15,412 nt of DNA from Spirochaetales bacterium (GTDB lineage Bacteria; Spirochaetota; Spirochaetia; DTKZ01): contig JAGODW010000009.1 in NCBI GenBank assembly GCA_017998025.1, forward strand, positions 1 to 15,412, written 5' to 3'. The position numbers and the translations under genes were made by a program. Of the stretch, positions 5,603-13,269 are shown piece by piece. Within the stretch, counting starts at the first letter, position 1. Each line of letters starts with the position of its first letter. The notes beneath the pieces were generated by a model, which was given only the letters and a program-made list of their open reading frames with translations, ran no database searches and had not been told where the DNA came from.

Positions 5603-7684
5603 ATGCGGAAGACACTGGTAGCGAAAATTCTTATTGCCTTCTGCATACTGAATGCGTGTATTGTAGCACTTCTTTCTCTGGGTATATACTTTCGTGTTTT
5701 AAAAGAAATGAACCGGGAGCTTATTGAAAACTCCTCCCACATCATTCAAGCCAGAGCAGAACAAATTTCCGTATTGATAGAAAAATTAGAGTGGCAATTG
5801 AAAACATTGCTTCATCATGAAGCATTTGACAATTCCGATCGAACGATCATTGAAAATATTATCAGTAAAACAGGAACAATGCTTTCTCCCGAGGTAGTTG
5901 GGTTGTTTTACACGTGGCCAGATGGCTCTACCTGTAATAGTCTAAGATCCAAATACACTAGTACTTCCTTAGACCACTATAAAAAGATACGGGAAGGAGA
6001 GGATTTTGTAGTTGGGAAAAGTGAAATATCTCCTTCCTGGGGAATCCCTGTACTGTCCATGGCACAGGCTCATCGGGGAAATACGGGAACTTTGCGGGGA
6101 ATGATAGGTCTCCAGATTAAGTTGTCTACTCTTTCCGCAATAACAGAAAAAATTAAATTAAAGAAAACAGGGTATGGATGGCTAATCGACAGAGACGGAC
6201 TTATTATTGCCCATCCCGATGAATCGCTGGTAATGGAAATCCAACTTAAGGATGCAGATACAAAGGGATTTAAAGGATTGTCACAACTAAGTAGTCGGAT
6301 GCTTAACGGAGAACCTGGTTTTGGAGAATATCGGGATACCTGGGGGAATTCCATGTCATGCTTTTTTACTCCTGTACCCGGGAATTCAGGTTTGACTCTG
6401 GCAATTTCCATACAGACCGATGAACTTACTAGCACTATCAGCGGTATCAAACAGTATGCACTCTTAATTAGCATTATTGCTCTTTTGTTAACCATATTAG
6501 TTTCGTTTATTATTGCGAATTCAATAACTTCCCCGCTAAAAAAGACTGTTATTGCGTTTAAATCACTTACAAAAGGAGAAGCAGATCTAAGCATTCACAT
6601 TCCTATTCAGGGAAAGGACGAAGTTTCTGATCTCGTCATCAATTTTAATACGTTTATTGACACTCTCCGAAACATTGTAATGGGATTAAAAGAAACGCAG
6701 GGGAATCTTACAAAAATTGGAATCAATTTGGAGACAAGTAGTACTACAACGGCGAAAGCTATACAAAACATACGTGATACAATGATAAAGATAGAAAACA
6801 AAAGTGCTGCTCAAATGGATAATACGGAGCAAGCTTCCAGTGCTGTTACAGAAATCGCAAAAACCATAGAGAGTCTTGATACTGTAATCCAACAGCAGGT
6901 GGAGAGTATCACTGAGGCTTCATCAGCGGTGGAACAAATGGTAAGAAATATCACTTCGGTAACCAGTTCTATTGTGAAAATGTCAGAAAATTTTACTAAT
7001 ATTAATACTACCTCTCATAAGGGAATAGAGGCGCAGAATATAACAGCAGAAAAAATTACAGAGATAGAGAAAAAATCCAAAAATCTTGTAGAAGCGAATG
7101 AAGTTATAGCCCATATTTCCAGCCAGACAAATCTCCTGGCCATGAATGCAGCTATTGAAGCAGCTCATGCCGGAGGAGCAGGCAAAGGGTTTTCAGTGGT
7201 AGCCGAAGAGATTCGAAAATTGGCAGAGACTTCTGCGAAACAATCAAAAACAATTGGAGCGAATCTCAAGGATATTGTGCACCTCATAGATGATATCGTC
7301 CATTCTTCAAAAAACACAGAATCAACCTACCAACAACTGAATACCCATATTTCTCAAACATCAACCCTTGTACAGGAAATTCAGCAGGCTATGGAGGAGC
7401 AACGAGAAGGTTCGCAGCAGATTCTAAAAGCATTAAAAATTATGAATGAAATAACCAGTCTTGTTTCCCAGGGAGCCTCAGAAATGGCCGAAGGGGACAA
7501 AATTATTCTAGAAGAGGTGCAGAAACTCCAGCAGCACTCAGTAGATATTAATGAAAATATTTCGAGAACCCGATCACAGATTGAACAGATAGAAAAAGAT
7601 TCACAAAAAGTTCTTGAGGCTTCTAACATCACGGTAGAGACTATATACAGAATGGATCAGCATATTGGAAAATTTAAAGTGTAA
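5603..7684 (+). CDS. Methyl-accepting chemotaxis protein (Cache sensor, HAMP, signalling domain)
   Basis: This 693-residue transmembrane chemoreceptor has a first membrane segment at about residues 8-30. A periplasmic sensor domain of about 250 residues follows, with Cache-like features: GLFYTWPDGS, the KKTGYGWLIDRDGLIIAHPDE segment and a final PVPGNSGLTLAISI. The second membrane segment is at about 286-308, and then a HAMP region (SITSPLKKTVIAFKSLTKG). A long coiled-coil signalling domain follows, with the near-invariant hairpin SQTNLLAMNAAIEAAHAGG at about 506-525 and then GKGFSVVAEEIRKLAE. It would bind CheW/CheA and steer the flagella. GGAGGG five bases before the ATG supports the start. 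Its position right behind a sugar transporter suggests a sugar or related metabolite as stimulus, sensed directly or through a binding protein. This is inferred from position only. No C-terminal CheR-tethering pentapeptide is evident; the protein ends in GKFKV. Confidence 0.95.
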   Translation: MRKTLVAKILIAFCILNACIVALLSLGIYFRVLKEMNRELIENSSHIIQARAEQISVLIEKLEWQLKTLLHHEAFDNSDRTIIENIISKTGTMLSPEVVGLFYTWPDGSTCNSLRSKYTSTSLDHYKKIREGEDFVVGKSEISPSWGIPVLSMAQAHRGNTGTLRGMIGLQIKLSTLSAITEKIKLKKTGYGWLIDRDGLIIAHPDESLVMEIQLKDADTKGFKGLSQLSSRMLNGEPGFGEYRDTWGNSMSCFFTPVPGNSGLTLAISIQTDELTSTISGIKQYALLISIIALLLTILVSFIIANSITSPLKKTVIAFKSLTKGEADLSIHIPIQGKDEVSDLVINFNTFIDTLRNIVMGLKETQGNLTKIGINLETSSTTTAKAIQNIRDTMIKIENKSAAQMDNTEQASSAVTEIAKTIESLDTVIQQQVESITEASSAVEQMVRNITSVTSSIVKMSENFTNINTTSHKGIEAQNITAEKITEIEKKSKNLVEANEVIAHISSQTNLLAMNAAIEAAHAGGAGKGFSVVAEEIRKLAETSAKQSKTIGANLKDIVHLIDDIVHSSKNTESTYQQLNTHISQTSTLVQEIQQAMEEQREGSQQILKALKIMNEITSLVSQGASEMAEGDKIILEEVQKLQQHSVDINENISRTRSQIEQIEKDSQKVLEASNITVETIYRMDQHIGKFKV

Positions 7685-7695
7685 CCTCTAAAATT

Positions 7696-8634
7696 CTACT
7701 GTTTCTGTTCGATAGCTCGAACCGTTTTTTCTGTCCAGGGGGTAGGTATTCCTAGTTCCTTCCCCATGCGCAGGATTGTTCCTCCAAAGAGGTCCCCTTC
7801 GTTGGGCTTTCCCGGTACTTCTATATCCCGCTGGTAAGATGTTTTTGTTTCATAGGGGAAGGCTTCCCCTTTAGCAAAAACTTCTTGTATCGCGTTGGGA
7901 GGAAAATGGTACCCCTTTTCCTTTGCAATTGCTATGATTTCTTCCATAATGTGCTGTTGATAATCTCTAAGAACCGGATCGGCCAGGACGCCTCCCATAG
8001 TTTTTCCGCTCATCCCGGTGACAAGGGCAAAGGAAGCGATAAAGATATACTTATTCCAGAGGGCTGGGAAGGGATCCTCTTCCCAGGAAAAGGGGATAGC
8101 TGCTTCTTCCATGGCTCTCTGAAGGGGCTTGGGATCAAAATCTTTTCGTACAGGATCGTAACCGGTTATAATGTTTCCTTTTCCTCCTGTTTGGATGACC
8201 ACTCCGGGGGATTGCAAAGTGGATGAGATATAGATACAACCCGGAAGGATGATTCCTCTATCGACAATCCTGCGGATTCGATCATAAATATCTATTCCAT
8301 TTAAAAGAGGAAGGATCGCGGTTTTTTCTCCGACGATCGGTTTCAGTTGTGCACAGATCTCGGAAAGGTGATATCCCTTCACACAGAGGATAATTAGATT
8401 CTGCATCGGAAGATTACCGGGGTTATCCGTTGCATGGTGGGGATGCACCACTGACTTCTCCCCCTGGGGTGAAATAAAGGTTAATCCCTGAGCCTGGATT
8501 GTTCTTAGTGTTTCTCCACGGGCTATAAAGGAAAGCTCTCGATCCGTTCTATCTTTTCTCGCCCAACCGGCACCTAAGTGACCTCCCACATACCCTCCGA
8601 TTCCACCGATTCCTGCTACGCAAATACGATTCAT
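7696..8634 (-). CDS. Ketopantoate reductase-like (PanE/ApbA family) NAD(P)-dependent oxidoreductase
   Basis: This 312-residue protein has an N-terminal Rossmann domain with GIGGIGGYVGG (9-19) and a CVKGYH segment (84-89) matching the PanE lysine loop. It has the LLNGI motif with Asn112, and a C-terminal helical domain with the catalytic Lys195 in LWNKY, Ser266 in KTSYQRDIE and Glu279. PanE reduces 2-dehydropantoate to pantoate for coenzyme A. However, the asparagines that follow the catalytic lysine in E. coli PanE (180 and 184) are Ile and Ala here, so the true substrate may be another 2-oxo acid. The frame opens at 8646, but codons 2-4 of that longer version are the GGAGGTCCCT that serves as ribosome binding site. 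The ATG at 8634 overlaps the kinase stop as ATGA and is the better start. It is the last gene of its operon and converges on the chemoreceptor gene with an 11-base gap and no clear terminator. Confidence 0.82.
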   Translation of the reverse strand: MNRICVAGIGGIGGYVGGHLGAGWARKDRTDRELSFIARGETLRTIQAQGLTFISPQGEKSVVHPHHATDNPGNLPMQNLIILCVKGYHLSEICAQLKPIVGEKTAILPLLNGIDIYDRIRRIVDRGIILPGCIYISSTLQSPGVVIQTGGKGNIITGYDPVRKDFDPKPLQRAMEEAAIPFSWEEDPFPALWNKYIFIASFALVTGMSGKTMGGVLADPVLRDYQQHIMEEIIAIAKEKGYHFPPNAIQEVFAKGEAFPYETKTSYQRDIEVPGKPNEGDLFGGTILRMGKELGIPTPWTEKTVRAIEQKQ

Positions 8635-9575
8635 AGGGACCTCCATACATTACCTCCTGTAATTTTTTGTTCTACCTCTTCCAGAGTTGGGATGCTGGTC
8701 ATTCCACCGTACCGTTCTACAGAAAGTGCGGACGCTGCAGTCGCCACTCTCAGCGCTTCCCGGAACGACTTTCCTTGAAGAAGGGCTGCTGCAAAAGCTC
8801 CATGAAAAATGTCCCCCGCTCCGGTCGTATCTACAGCCCTGGCAGGGTAGGCAGGAAGAAGGAATGCCTCGGCCTTTTCCTGCGTTTCTAGAAAGCAGCA
8901 CCCTCTTTCTCCCAGGGTTACGGCAGGACAGCGTACTCCTAATGTCAGAAGAGCTTCGAGAAGCTCCCTGCAACTGAATGTATGCTCGCTGGGTCTCCCG
9001 GGAATAAACTCCCGGGCAAATCGTTCGGAAGCGATACAGTAGTCTACCCGCATAGCTAAGAGTTCGGTTCCTTTTCTTCGAGACCCTGCATCCAGTACTG
9101 TTATGGCCTCCGGAAAATACTCCAGAGCTGCTAGGGAAACCTCGGGTTCATGCCCGTCAAAAAGGAGTAATTCCGGAGGATTGCTTAAAAAAGGAGCAAA
9201 GAATTTACGGGGATCTTCTGGATGTAAGACACCTTCTCCCTTTCGGTTTACAATAGTGCGGGATCCATTCTTCTTATTTACCAGAATGAATGAAAGGGGA
9301 GTAGAGTAATTCTCTCGATTCTCAACGAGTCGGGTATCCACTCCACGGGTTTTAAGATCCATCACAGCTTTTAACCCATAGGAATCCGCTCCCACCAGCC
9401 CTGTAAAGGCTGTAGGAATCTTCCAGAAGGCAAGGAGAGCCGCTGCATTAGCCGCCGGTCCTCCGGCAGACTCATAGATTTCTGGTATCTGTATTTTCGT
9501 ATTTTCCCCGGGAAAAGCATCTAGAGGAAACGTAATATCGTAAGAAAGATGTCCTATAGCAAGAACACGAATCAT
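8631..9575 (-). CDS. PfkB-family carbohydrate/nucleoside kinase
   Basis: This 314-residue cytoplasmic kinase of the ribokinase-like fold would transfer phosphate from ATP to a sugar, sugar derivative or nucleoside. PfkB signature 1 is seen as SAGGPAANAAALLA (36-49) with GLVGADSYG (59-67). Signature 2 is DTTGAGDIFHGAFAAAL (249-265), with Asp255 as the catalytic base and the GAGD anion hole. The N-terminal pattern VLAIGHLSYDITFPLDAFP is typical. The acceptor cannot be told from the sequence: the residues match neither ribokinase nor fructokinase closely enough. AAGGT upstream supports the ATG. It follows the DHH gene by 16 bases, and its stop overlaps the reductase start by 4 bases, so it is an internal operon gene. 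It could belong with sugar uptake, since the window is rich in such transporters, but it sits in a different operon from them. Confidence 0.88.
   Translation of the reverse strand: MIRVLAIGHLSYDITFPLDAFPGENTKIQIPEIYESAGGPAANAAALLAFWKIPTAFTGLVGADSYGLKAVMDLKTRGVDTRLVENRENYSTPLSFILVNKKNGSRTIVNRKGEGVLHPEDPRKFFAPFLSNPPELLLFDGHEPEVSLAALEYFPEAITVLDAGSRRKGTELLAMRVDYCIASERFAREFIPGRPSEHTFSCRELLEALLTLGVRCPAVTLGERGCCFLETQEKAEAFLLPAYPARAVDTTGAGDIFHGAFAAALLQGKSFREALRVATAASALSVERYGGMTSIPTLEEVEQKITGGNVWRSL
8632..8644 (-). promoter_or_regulatory. Shine-Dalgarno and ATGA junction fixing the reductase start
   Basis: On the minus strand GGAGGT (8644-8639) lies 4 bases before ATG (8634-8632), which overlaps the upstream TGA (8633-8631). 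The longer in-frame ATG at 8646 would consume this ribosome binding site as codons and has no comparable site of its own. Confidence 0.8.
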
Positions 9576-9591
9576 AGATAGCTACCTTATC

Positions 9592-10581
9592 TTACGGAAT
9601 AGCTGGGTAGAAGAGGGGACGGAAAATCTCCAGTAGTTGCTCCTTTGCACTATTCCAGGGGAGAGGTGTAATGTACCCGGCTGCATTTTTATGGCCGCCT
9701 CCGCCGAACTTCTGAGCAATTTCTGCTACGTTTACTCCCTGCGGTGAACGAAGACTTACGGATGTTCTTCCTGGCTCTTCTTCTCGTATGAATGCCACCA
9801 CTTCGCATCCTTCTACCGATAACAATAGCTGATAGAGAGGATCCGATTGGCGATGATCTTTAGGATACGTTTGGAAATCTTGAAAAGTGATATGCGTTAC
9901 CAGGAGTTTCCCTTCAAAGTGTGTTTCCAGGGTAGAGAGGATCGTAGCGAGGTACTTCCGGGAAGTGAGGGAATAATTCCCAAAGGTTTCCTGATAGATA
10001 GATTTAGGCGAAACTCCTTGGGCTGCGAGACGGCTTACCATTTCTAGAGATTCTGCCGCCTCGGCCTCTAAATGTCTAAAAAAGCCTGTATCGGTGGCAA
10101 ATCCTAAAAATAACAGCCGGGCTTCCTCTGTAGTAAAAGGTTCTTTACAGGCTTCGATAATTTTCTGAATTAGTAAGGTTACGCAGGGAGCTTTCGGTTC
10201 GATATACTGAAGGGAACCAAAAGAACCACCGTTGGATGCATGATGGTCAATCACGGCCGTATTCAGCCCTGAAAGGACCTCTTTAAATGAGCCGATCCGA
10301 TCCAGAGAAGCACAGTCGAGCAAAATTACTCCAAATCGCGGATTTATCTCTTCTGTAGAAAGATTCTTCCTGAAAAACCTTTCATAGGGAGCGATTTCTT
10401 TCCGCTGCCACGGTCCCGGAGATAAAAGTACTATTGTCTTTCCCCGGCGCTGAAGGAAAGATCCCAGGACTAGTTGAGAGCCGGTAGAATCTCCGTCCGG
10501 TTCTTCATGTGCTACGATGTAAAATCCCGGATACTGATCAAAAAAAGCTAGCAGTTCAGAAGGTGGAGTTTGTAATCCCAT
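9592..10581 (-). CDS. DHH/DHHA1 phosphoesterase, NrnA-like (oligoribonuclease / pAp phosphatase)
   Basis: This 329-residue enzyme carries all DHH motifs: HEEPDGDSTGS (25-35) for the first metal site, LLDCAS (87-92, Asp89), the name-giving VIDHH (110-114) and TDTG (163-166). The C-terminal DHHA1 motif GGGGHKNAAGY (293-303) holds substrate. NrnA-type enzymes degrade 2-5 nucleotide RNA remnants and dephosphorylate 3'-phosphoadenosine 5'-phosphate with Mn2+. The length is that of NrnA rather than RecJ or GdpP; there are no membrane segments or GGDEF. The frame is open back to 10656, but that part lies within the aminopeptidase gene. The ATG at 10581 has GAGG at a 5-base spacing, 7 bases after the upstream stop, and yields a normal N-terminus. 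It may alternatively act on cyclic dinucleotide breakdown products (pApA). Confidence 0.9.
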   Translation of the reverse strand: MGLQTPPSELLAFFDQYPGFYIVAHEEPDGDSTGSQLVLGSFLQRRGKTIVLLSPGPWQRKEIAPYERFFRKNLSTEEINPRFGVILLDCASLDRIGSFKEVLSGLNTAVIDHHASNGGSFGSLQYIEPKAPCVTLLIQKIIEACKEPFTTEEARLLFLGFATDTGFFRHLEAEAAESLEMVSRLAAQGVSPKSIYQETFGNYSLTSRKYLATILSTLETHFEGKLLVTHITFQDFQTYPKDHRQSDPLYQLLLSVEGCEVVAFIREEEPGRTSVSLRSPQGVNVAEIAQKFGGGGHKNAAGYITPLPWNSAKEQLLEIFRPLFYPAIP

Positions 10582-10588
10582 AGAAACC

Positions 10589-11755
10589 TCATGTAAGGAG
10601 CCGCTCCTGTCGGGAGGGGCCAGAAATATGGAAGCGGCTGTTCTGGATATATCCATTTATCTCGGTTCGTAAACCAAACGAAGGGAAGTACAATCCTGGT
10701 TCTATAGAAAAACAGGAGCCTTCCAGGAGAAATCGGTCATCGGGGAATTCCACCGAATCAAGATTGACTCCAGAACCATGCACTTCCCGATCGATCCCAT
10801 GCCCTGTACGATGCCGCAGGGCTTGTTCATACCCATTCTGGATGAGAATATCGCGGCAAAAAGCATCCACGTCCCTTCCCCGGATAGGCGTTCCCGACGA
10901 AATAGAGTGAGCGATAAACTCGGCGGTACGATTCCGGGTCTGACAGAGGAAAGAAAAAGTCTTTTGTAACTCTACCGGAGGAGAATCTCCAGTGAATCCG
11001 ACCCAGGAGATGTCCGCATATACGGCATTAGAACCTTCTTCCTTAGCCCAGAGATCCAGTTGCACAACCTCTCCAGGATCTATGGTTTTCCCTTTCCCTC
11101 GAAGTGTATAGTGAGGATTCGCCGTATTAGTTCCTACGGCTACAAGAGGAGGAGAACTGGTAATAAGCCCCCGTTTCCGGAATTCCTCAAGGATAAAATG
11201 CTGTACTGTGCCTTCTCGAAGACTTTTTCTTGATGTGAAATGCCGGGAAATAAATGCCCATGCCCCATCTACAATTTCCCGGAGGTGGACGGCTGCCCGT
11301 TCGTGGGATTCTATCATAGGGGGAGTCAAGAGGCCACGAAAACGCTGGATCAAAGACGCGGCCGAGATCAGTCGAAAGCCGCATTCTTCTAGAAAAAGAC
11401 AGGTTCCATGATCCAGAGTAGATATAACGGGCAGGGAAGGGGAAAATTGGCATGCGAGAACAGGTGCCCGGAGAAGAATTTTAGACCGGAAGATGTTTGC
11501 CAGGGTTTCCCGGGATTGGTAGTACAAAGTTTCTCCCGGGAGTTCGGAAAGTGCTTCGGGTTCAATTCCATGGAGAATTTTTGTGGGAGACCCCACCGGG
11601 TATACGACATAAAACCAGGGACGGGTGTTTTTAATAGAGGTATTGAGTTCAAGGATAGATTCAGAAAGAAAATCTCGATGCTGGAGGGATGAGAAAAGCC
11701 ATCCACCCGCGTTCTCCCGATAGATGGCTTCCTGCATGGTGTCCAGGTCAAACAA
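10589..11755 (-). CDS. M24-family metallopeptidase, Xaa-Pro aminopeptidase-like
   Basis: This 388-residue protein has a creatinase-type N-terminal domain (about 1-140) and a pita-bread catalytic domain. All five metal ligands are present: Asp234 (QLDLWAK), Asp248 (ADISW), His319 (RTGHGID), Glu352 (IEPGLY) and Glu365 (RTEING). The substrate-site His215 lies in NPHYTLRG. It should remove N-terminal residues preceding proline in the cytoplasm using two Mn2+ or Co2+ ions; related members are prolidases. The start appears to be TTG at 11755, directly after the TGA of the gene before it, with GGAG at a 6-base spacing. An in-frame ATG six codons later lacks a good ribosome binding site. The length is shorter than PepP of E. 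coli and typical of PepQ/YpdF-type enzymes. It is in an operon with the DHH enzyme, whose start follows by 7 bases. Confidence 0.9.
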   Translation of the reverse strand: MFDLDTMQEAIYRENAGGWLFSSLQHRDFLSESILELNTSIKNTRPWFYVVYPVGSPTKILHGIEPEALSELPGETLYYQSRETLANIFRSKILLRAPVLACQFSPSLPVISTLDHGTCLFLEECGFRLISAASLIQRFRGLLTPPMIESHERAAVHLREIVDGAWAFISRHFTSRKSLREGTVQHFILEEFRKRGLITSSPPLVAVGTNTANPHYTLRGKGKTIDPGEVVQLDLWAKEEGSNAVYADISWVGFTGDSPPVELQKTFSFLCQTRNRTAEFIAHSISSGTPIRGRDVDAFCRDILIQNGYEQALRHRTGHGIDREVHGSGVNLDSVEFPDDRFLLEGSCFSIEPGLYFPSFGLRTEINGYIQNSRFHISGPSRQERLLT

Positions 11756-12169
11756 TCAGAACTCCAGGACTATTTCTTCTACATTAAATTTTTCTGTCAG
11801 GTCCTGGGTTGGGTTAAGAGACCCCCAGGAAAGATCGTGCATATTTTTCTTCAGAAAAAGTCGTACATGGGAGAATTTCCCATTCTTCCAGAAGATAATC
11901 ATATACGGGTAGGAAGGATCATCCCCCCATTGGACTTCTCCCTTTACCAGCTCTCCATCCCTGGAGGACGATTGGGAAAACCATTTATGGGGGATGTACG
12001 CTTCTGCAATATCCAGCTTGCTGGTGGTATATAAAATTTTATAGCCCAGCTGATGGGGAAACACTTTTTCTATGTAGATAGTCCGTGCATAATATTCCGA
12101 TTCCAGCGTATATACGGATGTTCCCAGAACCAAGAAGAGGAACAAAACCCAGAGAATTCCTTTTTTCAA
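11756..12169 (-). CDS. Small exported protein of unknown function
   Basis: I do not recognise this 137-residue protein. It starts with a basic MKKG and a hydrophobic stretch to about residue 18 (LWVLFLFLVLGTSVY), which reads as a signal peptide or N-terminal anchor without a lipobox cysteine. The rest is a soluble domain rich in aromatic residues and beta-strand-like alternation, for example YARTIYIEKVF, EVQWGDD and YMIIFWKNGKF, ending in VEEIVLEF. It has no cysteine, so no disulfides. The start is TTG at 12169 with AGGAGG at a 6-base spacing, on a strong-looking leader. It is the first gene after a good promoter, and its stop abuts the aminopeptidase start (TGATTG), so its expression is tied to that gene. 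The gene is supported by signal peptide, ribosome binding site and coupling; function is unknown. Confidence 0.75.
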   Translation of the reverse strand: MKKGILWVLFLFLVLGTSVYTLESEYYARTIYIEKVFPHQLGYKILYTTSKLDIAEAYIPHKWFSQSSSRDGELVKGEVQWGDDPSYPYMIIFWKNGKFSHVRLFLKKNMHDLSWGSLNPTQDLTEKFNVEEIVLEF

Positions 12170-12198
12170 GATACTCCTCCTCGAATGAGACTTACTCT

Positions 12199-12228
12199 AT
12201 TATAGGAGCATTTTCAAAAAAATATCAA
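12199..12228 (-). promoter_or_regulatory. Sigma-70-type promoter at the pdxA stop codon
   Basis: On the minus strand, TTGATA (12228-12223) and TATAAT (12204-12199) are separated by 18 bases, matching the consensus at 5 of 6 and 6 of 6 positions. The -35 box lies across the pdxA stop (12227-12225). Transcription would start near 12192, about 20 bases before the TTG of the 137-residue gene, leaving just room for its ribosome binding site. It would give the five downstream genes expression independent of the TRAP-pdxA unit. Confidence 0.65.
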
Positions 12229-13247
12229 GAACGATGCTTTGCCTTGTGTCTGGCAATCCTGCATAGGACGTAGAAAGCGTGTCGTATAGCTCCGGGATCT
12301 GCGATTCCTTTCCCTGCGATATCAAAGGCTGTACCGTGGGCCGGGGTGGTTATGGGAACCGAGAACCCGGCATGATACGTAACCCCCCGGTTAAATCCGA
12401 GAAGTTTTGTGGCGATCTGTCCCTGATCGTGGTACATAGAAATAACCCCGTCAAACGTTCCATCCTGTAGTTTCAGAAAAATTGTATCTGCAGGAAAGGG
12501 CCCTGAGACAGTTATCCCTTCTTCCCTTGCTTGGATAATCCCTGGTTCTATCTTTGTTCCTTCTTCATCGCCGAACAATCCGTGTTCACCTCCATGCGGA
12601 TTTAAGGCGGCAACTCCAATTTTTGGCGCCTGTTTCCCATAGGCTGTCATGGCATTGTGTAAAAATTGAACTGCTTTATAGACACTTTCCGGTGTAATAA
12701 GAGAAGGAACGTCTTTAAATGCAACGTGGGAAGTTACCCGCATGGTCCAGAACTCATCTAGAATATTAATTTCTTCTAATGCCTGGTTCTCTGGCAAGTA
12801 GTGCTTTAAAAGGTCCAATTCGCTTCCAAATGGAGATCCCCCCAGATGCATAGATTCTTTATTGAGAGGTGCGAATAGGAATCCATCAATCCAGCCTTTT
12901 TTTATAAGGTCAATGGCACAGAGCATACTTTCCAGAACCGTTTTTCCTGCACGAGGATCGATTTTCCCTATCGAGACTAAGTTTGGGTCCGCTCCGGTTA
13001 CTGGATAGAGAAGAAAGTCTTCGGAAGAGTCAGGAATCGAATCCATAAGTTCGATTTTCATAGGAGTCCGGGGCCGGACTTTTGCTCTTTGAATTCCGGC
13101 CTCCCAATGACGGGGATCCGCAATTAGAACAACCCGGGCTTGCTCAAAGATGCTTTCATCCGAAAGAAGTTTCGCTGTTAGTTCTGGACCAATACCGGCT
13201 ATATCTCCCAGGATAATTCCAATTCGAGGTTTCAATCGAGGCTGCAT
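12225..13247 (-). CDS. pdxA: PdxA-family dehydrogenase, probable sugar-acid phosphate dehydrogenase
   Basis: This 340-residue protein spans the whole PdxA fold. The N-terminal motif is GDIAGIGPE (14-22, usually GDPAGIGPE). Metal ligands are His174 (SHVAFKD), His218 (LNPHGGE) and His273 (MYHDQGQ). PADT holds Asp254, and Asp274 and Lys281 are kept. PdxA oxidises and decarboxylates 4-hydroxythreonine 4-phosphate in vitamin B6 synthesis with NAD. Here the His-Thr of the GHTE loop is gone (PFGSEL, 139-144), and E. coli Asn283 and Arg292 correspond to Thr290 and Ile299. The substrate site is therefore changed. Family members outside B6 synthesis act on threonate or erythronate 4-phosphates (PdxA2) or on aromatic cis-diols (TphB). 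The gene follows a TRAP transporter by 22 bases, which favours catabolism of an imported acid. AAGGAG supports the ATG. Confidence 0.85.
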   Translation of the reverse strand: MQPRLKPRIGIILGDIAGIGPELTAKLLSDESIFEQARVVLIADPRHWEAGIQRAKVRPRTPMKIELMDSIPDSSEDFLLYPVTGADPNLVSIGKIDPRAGKTVLESMLCAIDLIKKGWIDGFLFAPLNKESMHLGGSPFGSELDLLKHYLPENQALEEINILDEFWTMRVTSHVAFKDVPSLITPESVYKAVQFLHNAMTAYGKQAPKIGVAALNPHGGEHGLFGDEEGTKIEPGIIQAREEGITVSGPFPADTIFLKLQDGTFDGVISMYHDQGQIATKLLGFNRGVTYHAGFSVPITTPAHGTAFDIAGKGIADPGAIRHAFYVLCRIARHKAKHRS

Positions 13248-13269
13248 TCAGATTCTCCTTTGATTTGCA

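Noticed and set aside
7685..7695. Bidirectional terminator between the convergent chemoreceptor and reductase genes
   Set aside because: The 11-base gap and the flanking gene ends show no convincing stem with a T-run on either strand.
8687..8977. Plus-strand frames of 74-96 residues inside the PfkB kinase gene
   Set aside because: They lie opposite conserved kinase motifs, and the translations are low-complexity mixes without a start signal.
10582..10656. N-terminal extension of the DHH phosphoesterase
   Set aside because: These codons lie in the end of the aminopeptidase gene. The ATG at 10581 has its own ribosome binding site and gives the normal family N-terminus.
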